64,000 nt of DNA from Ooceraea biroi (taxonomy: Eukaryota; Arthropoda; Insecta; Hymenoptera; Formicidae), in assembly GCF_003672135.1 (NCBI RefSeq), contig NC_039515.1:6262001-6326000 (forward strand), written 5' to 3'. Positions 20,315-32,988 of the stretch are shown piece after piece; position 1 is the stretch's first letter; every line of letters starts with the position of its first letter. The position numbers and the translations under genes are program-made. Under the pieces are notes generated by a model. That model made no database searches, had not been told where the DNA came from, and saw nothing but the letters and a program-made list of their open reading frames with translations.

Positions 20315-23002
20315 CGGTTATCGTTGTCTATCGAAATAACATTTCTATCGTTCATGGGGAAGTAGGCGTAACTTGAAAAGTTGAAAATATATATACAGAG
20401 TGTGCTTTAATTTTTCTTAGTTTCTGCACATTTTTCCATCAATTTTTAGTTGGTTTTGCAAATGTATAATCCGATGCTATCTCTGAATTTTTTGTCAGAC
20501 TGACGTGAGGATTTAAATCAAAATGAAGCTGTCCGCAAGTGGCATACGATTTCTGTTCTGTTCAGTAGCACTAAGTAGTCGCGTACTCATTTCCAATCAG
20601 GAGTAATTCAAGGTAGACATATTTAGAAATTGATATGAATATATAACATGGAGATTGGGATATACAGCAGCAATGTCATATACACATACGTCTATAATTA
20701 TCTAAAGTCGTAATACACATTTCGTTTTCGAATGACATTCAACTTAATTAATGTCCCGCGTGCTTTGTTACAAACAACAGAGGGAAAATATAACTTTTAT
20801 CTTACACGTGAGTACTGAGATATATTACATCGTTAATGTAGCAGCCCTGATTTTAAGAAAACAACGTAACAATTAATATTTAGTCATATAATACGGTTTT
20901 AATAATTACTTTTTTTTAACCTCAACTATTTTTCCTATAATGTTATAAAAATCTCTTTGGTATCATTATACGCGTGATTTTCAGGGGCAGTTTGTTGTTT
21001 CAATGTTACGACCTCTCAGGAGACAGGTGTCGCGATACGCTTTTTGTATACAACTGTGATAAAACTTAAATTTACAATTACTCATGGTGGAATAATTTTT
21101 AACAAAAGTGTGTACACGTATCATTATAATCGTTCCACAATATACAATGTTAATTACGTACAAAGGAAAAGCTGGGAAAAATGAACTTCTCAAACCGAGA
21201 AGAAAGTGAAATAACTGTAATGGAAGATAACGTTCCAATTCTCGTAATCGCAGCATTGAAACAAGATTGCACGCAAAAAAATACACCATTTTGCTTTAGA
21301 TACATTATATAAAAATGTGGATTAATGTTTTAAATACCACATGACACAGTCCAACTATTTAATGTAAAATAGGGAATCGATATTTTTGATTACCTTCAAA
21401 TGGAATGAAGGATGGTACATCAATTCTGGTTTATAGTGGCGCGTACCCTCTTAGAAAATTAGTGCATAGGTATTTCATTGTATTGTAATTACGATTATTC
21501 TTTCAAGACCGAGAACGTTAAATAATCTTTTATAGAAATATAATATGTGTGCTATATACTTTTTTTTTCTTTTTATCGCGTTGATAAAAATCGCACGATT
21601 ATCTTTATCAATTATACTGATTAAAGTATGCGAGTAGCGCAATATTGATTCTCGTAAAATAAAACTATGGACACACGCCTCTCGTCGATGCGTGAATTGA
21701 AGATTCAAATTCGTACATTTCGTTTTATCGAAAAAACATACATCTTATATCCTATTTGTACCCGTCAGAAATGCTTAACTTTTCTGTCATTACTTCTACT
21801 ATCGATCCTTTAAATTTATATATATATATATATGTATATTATGTATATTATGTATATTATGTATAGGGGCTCTTTCGCTGATCTCGACCACCTAGAATAT
21901 CTGCGTGGTTTTTAACAATAGGAAAAAATATGTTTTTACATATTTTTTTTGTAATATATTTGGGAGCGACGAAATCCAAGTGGTCAAGATAAACGAAATA
22001 CCCTGTACATCGTTACATCTGCGATAAAAAAGAATGTCATCATGAGATAATCTCTCTATACTAATGCTGAAAATTTTTAAGTGGTCGAACAAATGCAAAC
22101 AGATCCAACTTCGAGCTCAAACTCGAAGTACTTTATCCAAACAGATCGATCATGCGAATCTCTCTGTCGAGATCTATGTCTGAGCCCTACTATAATACCC
22201 ATAAAAATAGGTTCGTAATTTTTCCTTATAGACAGATGATCGATATCTTCAAAGATAATTAGAGTCAAATTGCGACTTGTCTCGATTACTTCCAGGCACT
22301 CGCGAATTGAGTGAGCTCTGTGCCTTTTCGAGTTTTCAAATTAATCACCTTACGAGCTATTAAAATCTAAAAAGAACGAGAAACGGGAAACATTTGATAA
22401 ATTATTTTGCTGTTGCTTTGAAAGCGATCGATCTGCGTGATAAATTATACTAATACGCATTTTCTCGTTCGAGAAACGTATCATACCTTATCGAGTTAAT
22501 CAAGAATAAACTTCTTTGGTTTTCCTCACTTAAATCTAGATGACAAAGTTTTCTTTTATCTTATGTGGTAACGGAAAATAAATTATTAAATTGCCTTCGA
22601 TAAATAACGCGAGATGTAATGACAATGGCAAATTATCCGTAAAAATATAAACATTATACATTCGTCGGCTACGACGGGAAATATCTTCGAAATTAATGCT
22701 ACGTCTGAGAAATCGGATATCCTCGATCTATGATGAACCTCGAGTACAAATACGATTTATTCCTAATCTGATCAATCGATCATGCACTCGTCTCACTTTC
22801 GGTTATAATCGCTGTTCGATGATGCAGTCAATAAGACACACTACACAGTACAGTGACTCGAGAAAGAAAGGAAAAGAGAACACAACACCAATCGTTATCT
22901 CGTAAATTCTTTCGCACTTTTACCCTTCCCGTCCATCATCCGTGATGATGCGTGTAAATGATACAAAGCAATTTCGGATTAACTAGATTACACTTAACAC
23001 TT
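20315..23002. other. Intergenic sequence between COX5A and ewg 3' ends
   Basis: AT-rich, with a TA microsatellite near 21,818-21,860. No exon, RNA gene or complete transposon was recognised. The right part probably contains ewg 3' UTR (minus strand); fly ewg also has a long 3' UTR. Confidence 0.5.
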
Positions 23003-23334
23003 TTATTCCGGGCTAGATACCGTTTGTTGTTGTTGACTATCCTCATCCTTGACAACTTCGGCCTGCATAGCTTTCGTCAGGATGTTGGCGTCCTTTAACG
23101 ATATCACTTGAAGGACCTGATGCTCACCGGCGGCGTTTATCATGGTCATTGGATGACCCTGTATAGTGACAGCTTCGATGGTGGTGTCTCCGTTTCCTGG
23201 CTCGACTTTCGGTACTTGAACCATCGGCGTTACCACTTGCATCGTGCCGTCGCTCTGAATATTGGCTACCATAGTTTGATACATACTGGCGGACACTGGC
23301 ACAGTGATCACTCCCGAGACCGACACGGGGTATC
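23003..23334 (-). CDS. ewg: ewg exon 7: C-terminus of the long form
   Basis: Acceptor tgtttcag|GATACC. Encodes YPVSVSGVITVPVSASMYQT, then MVANIQSDGTMQVVTP and ends DSQQQQTVSSPE. TAA at 23,003 overlaps an AATAAA. It matches the activation region at the C-terminus of NRF1/EWG. Confidence 0.92.
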
Positions 23335-24641
23335 CTGAAACAAACAAATAACCGGTCCTGTGCTTTGCCTGTGATCAGGCGAATACGATCTCTGTTACAA
23401 AACTGAAAGTAAGGGAACTGGCCAAATATCTCGATTGTACTCACAATGCGACAACGTCAAGAAGCTGTTTGCAAAGCGCTAAAATTAGGTACGAACCAAT
23501 AGGTCTGTGCACGATTAAAGTCGTGTTGCTCGCAACTACGCATTCCGACAATTTTAGCTTCACTTCGACAGTTAAAATAATTACAACTTTATGGGAGAAT
23601 CGAACGTGTACCGGATTATCAACCCTTAATTTAACACGACTTCTTGTTCTTTTGATTTATCCAGAAGAGGAGACAAAATTTTATTTCTGGCGTCATCGAG
23701 TAAAAAGATAAGTAAAAAAACCGTCGCTTCCAGATCGAAAGATAAAGGAAACGGAAATGAAAGAAGCGTGGAACAGAAGCAGCGATGACCACCATTACGC
23801 AGACGTGTAAATTAAGGGTTAAAAGTCTGGCAAAAACAAAACCGCGCGTTGCATAAATATCGAGTAACTAAAAAAACACCAAAATAATGTCTCATAAATT
23901 TGGATGTATTGCGGAGAAATCAAAAGGTACAATTAAATAATTCCTTTGTCACATCCAATTAACTTCGCGCAGAATGGAAATACAATTTATGCTCTAAGAA
24001 AATGTAAATGTTACGAGGGGCAGGGAATGTTTAAGCTGCTTGTAAAACTTTTCAGTCACGTGGGTGACAAGTTCAAGAAGCGCGTAAACGCTCCAGCACA
24101 TCGATATCGTGTTACAATCCTGTCACTTATCTCAAGCAGCTTAAACACAGGCTGCTAAAAACGTAATGCTTACAAAATAATGAAACATCAACAAAAAATA
24201 CTCTATGTACAGCAAGTTTATTTCTCTTCGTTTAATTAAAAGTAGCAATCAATCTTCGGTAATAATGGTAAGTAACGGTCGCGTATAACAGTTTCTTCCG
24301 TTATCGTGATACGTGTAGTCTGTTTATTAAGTCGAAAAATTTTAAGAATCCAATGGTGATACGTCTCTCTTTCTTTTGTATATAATTACATGTACATCAT
24401 ACGTTCTTCTTACTACTTGCATAAAACTTTCTCAACTATATCGAGACCATCACGAGTCGCGAGTGAAGAGATAACTAAAATAAGGAAATCGAGGGATTTC
24501 ATAATTTTCCATGAATATGGCTATATACGTGCGAAAAGTGCCTGATTTAACGTTTAAAAATGCAAATTCGTTATTTTTTCGGTCTCGACCAAGCAGTTTA
24601 TAAAAATCCTAATTGGCACGAAGTGACCAAATGTGATCGCT

Positions 24642-24699
<58 letters not shown>

Positions 24700-27600
24700 G
24701 TAAAATGTGAAATCAGAATAATTCCTTTTACTTACACATAAAATTGAATGTATGAATGCTATGCAATTGTACCCGCATCGATATTGACACGCGACACGCG
24801 ATTTACCGATTCTTTTTGATTGACACGAAGCAGCTGAAACTATATAATTCAATCGAGCGCATGAGATGCGATAATACACCTGCATATTAAGTGTCACGAT
24901 TAAAAAAAGTATATACATGCATATTACATATAAATAAATTTTATTCTCTTATCTCACGCGACAACCGCTGGAAACTTTTAGGTATAAAGCAATATCTATA
25001 TATATATTTATTATATATATATATATACGTGTATACGTCAAATATATCAACATATCTCTCTTTTGATTAATACTTTTGCACGTTCTTTGCTTGAGCCACG
25101 CTTAAGCACACCTTGGATTCTTAAAGAACAGGCTTCAAATAAAGCTGTGCATAGCTCCATGTATAAAATTGCTATGTACATATACAAGGCAAATACATTA
25201 ACTAAATTCCAGATCCTACTTCGTAATACAAAGTAGTACAACACATAGAGACATGATTTCTGATTGGAGCATAGCAGACAGCATGCACAAGTAATCAAAA
25301 GAAAAAAAATATATATATATCCTGGGCCAATGGAAACGAGTCACTGTTCAAGTAGCTCCTGGCCGGCGACGGTGCAGAGCCTATAGAAAACTGTTTTACC
25401 GTGTCCATCTTCGCCGGTCAGGATGATCTGGCCGTCTTGGCCTAATGTCGCTTCCGTAACGGTGTTCAAATCAACTGCCACGCTACCCTCGGTGCCACCA
25501 GCCACTTCTGCCAGTGCTTGCACCTCTCCTTGACTTGTATGGATCTAGATACAATCACAAATTAATTGAGCATCATATAAAAGTGGCGTAATTACTTTTT
25601 TTTTACTTTTTCCTTTACTCGTTACTCTACAAAGATTATATTGGCATCAACTTGACTCTTAAAAAAGGACATGGAAACATCTTGCACAATACAGTACAGG
25701 AAAAGAATATTGTAATGCTCGTTATATAGATTAAAAGCTCTGCAGAATACTTACGGTGGCAACTCCTTGAACTTGAGCCGTCGTACCATCTGGCAACGTG
25801 ATGATCGGAGTGCTAGGATCCACTTGTAAGATGGAAACTGTACCGTCCGGATTGGTTATTGTCTGCAATACAGCTGTCGGATATTGGGCTGTCATCTGTT
25901 GAACAATTGTAAATTAAATTACTGAAGTCAGCATTGTCACCGAATTGCATTCCAAAATTCTCTAGGATTCATCCTAAAGAGAAGAACGAACAAGAGCTGC
26001 TGATTTAAAATTCCGTTATAGATCCCGTCAGTAGCGATTACCCACGTAACACGTAGCTTAACACGTGAATACTCTTTAAAGTAGATTTTGAAATTTTGGA
26101 ATGCAGTTCCGAGACAAAGTTATACTCGTAAAACTGGATGCTCTCTAATTAATAACGGAAATGTCTTAGAGAACGCATCCTATTTTAATAAAAACAAAAC
26201 GTGATATAAAATGGAAAAAGGCAGATGCAACTCAAATAAGGGAAACCAAACACATCAACAGAAACGCGTTGCTTTTCATAAGGCATTATCCGAATTCTCC
26301 TGATTGAAAGCTCTCTCTACATGTAAAATATATATACAGGGTGTCCCGGGTTTTAACCGACAAACTGCGGGAGCATATTCTACTAGTGGAAATAAGAAAA
26401 GTTTGCTTAGAAATGCTTTATTACAAAGTTATAAACCAATATTGAAAAGAAATATCAGATAAGTAACAACGGAACATAGTGTAGAATTTGGAAGGTCGAA
26501 GATGTTTACGTTACGTGTATTCACGTGTATTCATGTTCACTATGTTGAAACGATTCAGTATGATTGTTACTTTCACAACAGTAGCCGTTAGATTTCAATC
26601 GTCGTGTCAACTAGCAATTACTATCAGAATGCCAAAAGTGTTTTCAAATGAGGAATACACTGATATTCATTTCGCGTACGGATTCTGTGACGGAAATGCA
26701 CGAGCTGCCGTACGAGAGTATCAACGTAGATTTCCTAACAGGAGAGTACCAGATAGATTTAAAGCAACGAATTACTAATTCAGTTACTGAGATGCAACAA
26801 AATTTTCAGGAATGTCGCACTGTAACAAATTCTGTACTACGTCGAATGTCTAGCTTGTATCGATGTGCAAGGACAACATTTTGAAATGCGTCACTAAATC
26901 ATTGCGTAGATAATTTATATTTTTGTGAAAAAATCCGTTGTTACTTATCTGATATTTCTTTTCAATATTGGTTTATAACTTTGTAATAAAGCATTCCTAA
27001 GCAAACTCGATATAAGAATTTTTTCTTATTTCCACTAGTAGAATATGCTCCCGTAGTTTGTCGGTTAAAACCCGGGACACCCTGTATATATATATATATA
27101 TGGAAACAACATGACGAATAAAACTGAGATGTTGAGAAAAACTACGGGCCGAAAGGAGAAATAGAAAAGTATAAAAATGCTAATAGAATATCTTGAATGG
27201 ATAAAAGCGATCCATGAAATCCATGTTGTTTCATGCAGAAATTCTATTTTCATTTCTTTATCATACTCCATCCACTCCCACCTGAGTGGCAGTGGCAAGA
27301 GCTGTGGGAGACGCGGCAATGATTTGTGCTGGCGAAGAGTTTCCCTTAGATGAATCCGTGCTGTTCAGGCGAACAACTCCCACCGTCTGTTGCTGCGACT
27401 GCTGCCCTCCGCCACCTTGCCCCTGACTCGACGAGTGCGACGGATGCGACGATGAATGGGGCGTCGCTTGTTGTATTATAACGTTAGATTTGTCGTCCTC
27501 TTCGTTAAACGCTGGTAGAAGATCTTCCCTTCCGTGAAATTTATAACAATTTATTACAATTTGCCGTAGCGCGTGCGTCCACGAGATCTGAAATTGATTC

Positions 27601-30600
27601 GACAACATTATCCCTCCGCTCTGATTTTTTCCAAACTACTAACTGTGCCCTTTCCGTTTATACGAGACAAGAGCTTCTTTCTGTTTTACCTTCTGCTTTT
27701 CGTCCTCCGACCGCGCGTCCATCCGGACATTTGCCCAGGGCAATTCTTTGGGCCACCATGGAGGTCGCGTGCTATCTCTACCCCAGCCTGGTTTACCACG
27801 GCCAGTGGAATATTTTAACATCAGTGGTATGAAGGCCCTGAGTTGCGCCTGTGTCATTTTCTCCACCGGAGTCGGTATACCGTCGATTATCAGCGGTGGT
27901 AATTCGTAGAGAGATGGATCGTCCTGTGCGGGCGGTGGTGCTTGTTGCGCGAGTGCACTCTCCAGCTCTTCCATAATAACGTTCTTTAAATTCTTAACTA
28001 CATCCTCCAATGGTTTCGCCCCGAACACTTTGTAACTACTATTTGGTTTGCCCGGCGTAGCCACTAATACCACTGCCTGTTGTCCAACTCGCGTCGCAAA
28101 TTCGTCGATGGTTTGCTGCAATAGTTTCATGTTCATGTGACATGTTGGAAAGTTCTCGAATAAATACTAGTAGCACGTTTTCGCCTTATTATTGGTATTT
28201 TTTTCGTCGTGCAGTTTCAACTGTTCGCGTTCGGACCCCGATTCACGCACGCATGATACTTTTAATATTTTCTTCGAGTTATAGTGACTTTTATATTGCT
28301 ACGGTGTCGTGAATGTTACGTTACCTACGAATACACCTCTCGCCTTGCTAATAATCGAGATGATCACGATGATAAAAAGAATGTACTACATTAACAATAT
28401 GAAAATCTTGGCGCATTAGCAGATGATGAAAGAATATTTTTATTGCACTTACTCGCAGCTTCCTTAAAAGCCTGTTCTGTTGTCTCTTTCTGATACTGGG
28501 ATTAGTCTCGAAGCTATGTGGTCGTTTCCGCTTTTTGGCCGAGACAATTGCAGCTGCGGCAGCTACACCAACTGGTCCTAAAGATTGTTTAATGCGGAAG
28601 AAGTGTTACGCTATCACAGCCCTGCATGCTCTGATACGTCAATGTAATGAGTTAAGGGGGGAGCCTGCTTTAGAACGTTGAAAATAAGGTATAATTTTAC
28701 GAATTTTTTTGGAGAAACTATACAGCGGATCATTATAAAACTTTGATGCATTTATTAGTGCATGTTTAAAGATAAAAAAATTATTTTTTTATTTGAATAT
28801 ATCGCCCGTAGAGGTCGTCCTGGAGGCATCTTAGTGCAGCCGGCATTGCAAATTGGTGAGCATTCTCCCGCCTCCAAATTTCATTCAAACTGAAAAATTG
28901 AAATATTTTCTCGTTATTTATGAATTCCCATCGTCGATGAACCTTTAATATTCATAAAAACATTAAGTTAAACAATTAGTTTTGCATGAAAAAGTTCAAC
29001 AACTTTGCCTAAAAATCGTACTTTTGTGTTCTAAGCTCCACCATTTTGGCACTTTTCAACTTTTTTCTCCTCTCTTTGGTTCATCGACGATGGGAATTCA
29101 TAAATAACGAGAACATATTTCAATTTTTCAGTTCAGACGAAATTTGGAGGCAGGAGAATGCTCACCAATTTGCAATGCCGGCGACGCGGCTGCACTAAGC
29201 CTTTTCCAGGACGACCTCTACGAGCGATATATTCAAATAAAAAAATAATTTTTTTATCTTTAAACATGCACTAATAAATGCATCAAAGTTTTATAATGAT
29301 CCACTGTATAGTTTCTCCAAAAACAATTCGTAAAATATACCTTATTTTCAGCGTTCTAAAGCAGGCTCCCCCCTTAAGGGCATGCTGGAGTTGTTAGTGA
29401 ACTATTTTTTCACTATAGCGATGGTAATTGCACTTTCGAAAATTCTCTTTATTGCTTGTGCAGAATAAAAAATCCTTTTCCACAAATGAAGTATAAATAG
29501 AAAGAAAGTCCGCTCTACAGGACTTTATACTCAAAATGGCAAAAAGTTAAAAACTTGAATTTGTCTTTTCTAACTTTGTTCCATTTTGAATATAAAGTCC
29601 TGTAGAGCGGACTTCCTTTCTATCTATACTTCATTTGTGGAAAAGGATTTTTTATTCTGCACAAGCAATAAAGAGAATTTTCGAAACTGCAATTACCATC
29701 GCTATAGTGAAAAAATAGTTCACTAGCAACTCCAGCATGCCCTTAAGGGGGGAGCCTGCTTTAGAACGTTGAAAATAAGGTATAATTTTACGAATTTTTT
29801 TGGAGAAACTATACAGCGGATCATTATAAAACTTTGATGCATTTATTAGTGCATGTTTAAAGATAAAAAAATTATTTTTTTATTTGAATATATCGCCCGT
29901 AGAGGTCGTCCTGGAGGCATCTTAGTGCAGCCGGCATTGCAAATTGGTGAGCATTCTCCTGCCTCCAAATTTCATCCAAACTGAAAAATTGAAATATTTT
30001 CTCGTTATTTATGAATTCCCATCGTCGATGAACCTTTAATATTCATAAAAACATTAAGTTAAACAATTATTTTTGCATGAAAAAGTTCAACAACTTTGCC
30101 TAAAAATCGTACTTTTGTGTTCTAAGCTCCACCATTTTGGCACTTTTCAACTTTTTTCTTCTCTCTTTGGTTCATCGACGATGGGAATTCATAAATAACG
30201 AGAACATATTTCAATTTTTCAGTTCAGACGAAATTTGGAGGCAGGAGAATGCTCACCAATTTGCAATGCCGGCGACGCGGCTGCACTAAGCCTTTTCCAG
30301 GACGACCTCTACGAGCGATATATTCAAATAAAAAAATAATTTTTTTATCTTTAAACATGCACTAATAAATGCATCAAAGTTTTATAATGATCCGCTGTAT
30401 AGTTTCTCCAAAAACAATTCGTAAAATATACCTTATTTTCAGCGTTCTAAAGCAGGCTCCCCCCTTAAGGGCATGCTGGAGTTGTTAGTGAACTATTTTT
30501 TCACTATAGCGATGGTAATTGCAGTTTCGAAAATTCTCTTTATCGCTTGTGCAGAATAAAAAATCCTTTTCCACAAATGAAGTATAGATAGAAAGAAAGT

Positions 30601-32988
30601 CCGCTCTACAGGACTTTATACTCAAAATGGCAAAAAGTTAAAAACTTGAATTTGTCTTTTCTAACTTTGTTCCATTTTGAATATAAAGTCCTGTAGAGCG
30701 GACTTTCTTTCTATCTATACTTCATTTGTGGAAAAGGATTTTTTATTCTGCACAAGCGATAAAGAGAATTTTCGAAACTGCAATTACCATCGCTATAGTG
30801 AAAAAATAGTTCACTAGCAACTCCAGCATGCCCTTAAGGGGGGAGCCTGCTTTAGAACGTTGAAAATAAGGTATAATTTTACGAATTTTTTTGGAGAAAC
30901 TATACAGCGGATCATTATAAAACTTTGATGCATTTATTAGTGCATGTTTAAAGATAACAAAAATTATTTTTTGATTTGAATATATCGCCCGTAGAGGTCG
31001 TCCTGGAGGCATCTTAGTGCAGCCGGCATTGCAAATTGGTGAGCATTCTCCCGCCTCCAAATTTCATCCAAACTGAAAAATTGAAATATTTTCTCGTTAT
31101 TTATGAATTCCCATCGTCGATGAACCTTTAATATTCATAAAAACATTAAGTTAAACAATTAGTTTTGCATGAAAAAGTTCAAAAACTTTGCCTAAAAATC
31201 GTACTTTTGTGTTCTAAGCTCCACCATTTTGGCACTTTTCAAGTTTTTTCTCTTCTCTCTTTGGTTCATCGACGATGGGAATTCATAAATAACGAGAACA
31301 TATTTCAATTTTTCAGTTCAGACGAAATTTGGAGGCAGGAGAATGCTCACCAATTTGCAATGCCGGCGACGCGGCTGCACTAAGATTTCTCCAGGACGAC
31401 CTCTACGAGCGATATATTCAAATAAAAAAATAATTTTTTTATCTTTAAACATGTACTAATAAATGCATCAAAGTTTTATAATTATCCGCTGTATAGTTTC
31501 TCCAAAAACAATTCGTAAAATATACCTTATTTTCAGCGTTCTAAAGCAGGCTCCCCCCTTAAGAAAAATGCAAATGCTCTTTGAGAGAGCATCTTTGAAT
31601 AGTATCACAAAGAAAGTAATATTAATAATATTAATAAGTTACATTGACATATCAGGAACACACAAATGTACCTTTAGTGATTTAACAAAAACGCATAAGC
31701 GGCAATGATATAAAGCGCTTGAAATCTAAAACCACAAAAAAGCTCTAATATCATAAACGATTAATTTTGTCATATACGAAACCATTGTTCAATTACGACA
31801 TACATAACTGAACAATAGTTACGTATTGTTTCTTCTTTCCTTCAGAAAAGTTAATTTTCTGAAACATCTTCTTTCTTCTTGCAGTAATAAACATTGCTTA
31901 AAAGTGGATAAAAATGTTTAAAGAATATACAATTTTTCATTTACGAGCGCGCGCGAACATACACACACACACACACACACTCTTGCTTCAATACAACTTA
32001 CTTCAAACGCACAATTTAGATGAAACTAATGAATCAGATTGTATTCATAACTAAAATAAATTATTAATGTGGAAGCAAACTTATATCGCCTTTTTCATTT
32101 CTTAAATTAAACTGTACTGTTTTTCAGTTCATCTCAAATTTTTTATGACAATCGCGTTCTTAGGACATGGACAACATACAATGCCATAAAGTCTAATGTT
32201 TTCATTATAATAATAAATAGTGAACAAACCTTTATGCCTCTGTTTCATAATGAGAAAAAGGTAATTTGAAATCATTTTTAATTTAAATTTCCAGGCTATG
32301 ATTACAAGGGTAACTTGATTAAAGTTCGCTACAAATACAATCTAATCTTCTTGTCACGTGGCAACATGGAGAAAGTAAATATACAGTACGCACAAATTGT
32401 GTAAAATGTAATAAGCAATCATTATACAAATTTTATAATAAATAAGATAAATTGGCACATAAATCATATAAATAGATAAATAAAACTTTAGTAAAAAAAA
32501 AGAACAAGTAATGTTGTTTGGATATTATGCTATGGCATAGGAATGATATTATTGAATGATTTATTGCATAAATTGCAGCTTATACCGTATGCATCTAATG
32601 AGTAGACAGATGAACCATCTGCAATCATTGTAAAAGAATTTTGCAAATATGAGATACGTTTTCACCAAAATTAGGCATGACAGATAAATTTTGTTCACAG
32701 AGAGTTACCTACAATGCTTTAAGGATGTACACCTTATGCTTGCTTCATAAGACAAAGCTTGATTAAAAGATGAATAAAAGAAAGAAATGAAAAAGCAAAA
32801 AAATGGAAATCACCATTAATGGGTTTGATTTGCCAACCTGCAGCAGCGAGTTGAGCTGTAACGTCGTCTCCCATTGCAGCTGTGATGAGATCTTCATCGT
32901 AAGCATCCGATACCCCGGTACTGTCATCATCATCGTCGTCTGAGATTCGGTCCATCGTGCCAGATTCTGCATTAGGCAGAGACACCAT
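23003..32988 (-). CDS. ewg: erect wing / NRF1 transcription factor
   Basis: A DNA-binding transcription factor: NRF1 regulates nuclear genes for mitochondria in vertebrates, EWG is needed for flight muscle and synapse growth in flies. Minus-strand exons: 32,838-32,988, 28,453-28,577, 27,690-28,115, 27,282-27,587, 25,755-25,895, 25,400-25,544 and 23,003-23,334. They sum to 1626 nt, 541 residues. Order: acidic N-terminus (DDDDDD; DAYDEDLITAAMGDDVTAQL), basic NLS-like KKRKRPHSFETNPSIRKRQQ, the NRF1 DNA-binding and dimerisation domain (FATRVGQQAVVLVATPGKPN; MTQAQLRAFIPLMLKYSTGR; WWPKELPWANVR; SWTHALRQIV), a Gln/Ser-rich stretch and a hydrophobic activation region (PVSASMYQTMVANIQ). The frame has an in-frame stop just upstream of ATG 32,988; an extra 5' exon cannot be excluded. 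The second-last exon can also read through its donor to a stop (separate entry). Confidence 0.95.
24642..24698. repeat. (CA)n(TA)n microsatellite
   Basis: About 18 bases of CA followed by about 37 bases of TA, in the last intron of ewg. On the transcript strand this reads as a U/A then U/G tract. Confidence 0.95.
25007..25012 (-). terminator. Candidate intronic poly(A) signal of ewg
   Basis: AATAAA on the minus strand about 330 nt past the alternative stop, inside the last ewg intron. A second one lies at 24,940-24,945. Downstream (minus strand) the sequence is rich in U and in TA/TG repeats. Confidence 0.45.
25341..25544 (-). CDS. ewg: ewg exon 6, with alternative 3' end
   Basis: Acceptor gtatctag|ATCCAT. 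Two outcomes are visible. Splicing at GGACACG|GTAAAAC (25,400/25,399) joins ILTGEDGHG to the last exon. If that donor is not used, the frame goes on through KTVFYRLCTVAGQELLEQ to TGA at 25,343-25,341, making this a terminal exon. Minus-strand AATAAA hexamers at 25,007-25,012 and 24,940-24,945 could end such a transcript. Confidence 0.9.
   Translation of the reverse strand: MHTSQGEVQALAEVAGGTEGSVAVDLNTVTEATLGQDGQIILTGEDGHGKTVFYRLCTVAGQELLEQ
25755..25895 (-). CDS. ewg: ewg exon 5: activation region
   Basis: Acceptor gttcaacag|ATGACA, donor GCCACC|GTAAGT. The 47 codons, MTAQYPTAVLQTITNPDGTV ... PIITLPDGTTAQVQGVAT, resemble NRF1 NPDGTVSLIQV-type sequence. Phase 0. Confidence 0.92.
26337..27084 (+). 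mobile_element. Tc1/mariner-type deletion derivative keeping the helix-turn-helix
   Basis: 748 bp flanked by TA, with inverted ends CAGGGTGTCCCGGGTTTTAA and long arms. On the + strand, from MPKVFSNEEYTDIHFAYGFC it encodes the N-terminal helix-turn-helix region (NARAAVREYQRRFPNRRVPD) of an ant-type transposase, then goes out of frame. No catalytic domain. It lies in the ewg intron between exons 4 and 5, opposite to the gene. Confidence 0.85.
27282..27587 (-). CDS. ewg: ewg exon 4: end of the DNA-binding domain and Gln/Ser-rich linker
   Basis: Acceptor caatttcag|ATCTCG, donor ACTCAG|GTGGGA. Starts ISWTHALRQIVINCYKFHGR, then DDKSNVIIQQATPHSSS, SQGQGGGGQQSQQQ and a Ser/Thr-rich stretch. Phase 0 at both ends. 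Confidence 0.93.
27690..28115 (-). CDS. ewg: ewg exon 3: NRF1 DNA-binding and dimerisation domain
   Basis: Acceptor actattgcag|CAAACC, donor CAGAAG|GTAAAA. It has 142 codons from QTIDEFATRVGQQAV to WANVRMDARSEDEKQK, the most conserved part of the family. Upstream in-frame Met codons lie in the intron. Confidence 0.95.
28453..28577 (-). CDS. ewg: ewg exon 2: nuclear localisation region
   Basis: Acceptor caatctttag|GACCAG, donor CGA|GTAAGT. Encodes PVGVAAAAAIVSAKKRKRP, then HSFETNPSIRKRQQNRLLRK and LR. The Lys/Arg cluster matches the NRF1 nuclear localisation signal. Confidence 0.94.
28652..29377. mobile_element. Family A MITE, copy A4
   Basis: Family-A ends and TTAA boundaries. First of an A-B-A-B-A array (28,652-31,562) 75 bp upstream (minus strand) of ewg exon 2. 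Confidence 0.9.
29374..29746. mobile_element. Family B MITE, copy B2
   Basis: 373-bp palindrome sharing TTAA with A4 and A5. Confidence 0.9.
29743..30468. mobile_element. Family A MITE, copy A5
   Basis: Full-length family A, nearly identical to A4. Confidence 0.9.
30465..30837. mobile_element. Family B MITE, copy B3
   Basis: 373-bp palindrome sharing TTAA with A5 and A6. Confidence 0.9.
30834..31562. mobile_element. Family A MITE, copy A6
   Basis: Full-length family A closing the array in ewg intron 1. Confidence 0.9.
31563..32837. other. ewg intron 1, remaining sequence
   Basis: AT-rich, with a CA microsatellite at about 31,962-31,981. No exon or transposon ends recognised. Confidence 0.5.
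32838..32988 (-). CDS. ewg: ewg exon 1 (coding): acidic N-terminus
   Basis: MVSLPNAESGTMDRIS, an Asp run, then DLITAAMGDDVTAQLAAAG. Donor GCAG|GTTGGC with a split Gly codon completed by exon 2. Without splicing the frame continues into non-conserved GWQIKPINGDFHF. Confidence 0.9.

Noticed and set aside
30743..31060. ORFs starting EAGECSPI or HQSFIMIRC in many places
   Set aside because: They are translations of the foldback arms of MITE A; both strands of the same palindrome give them.
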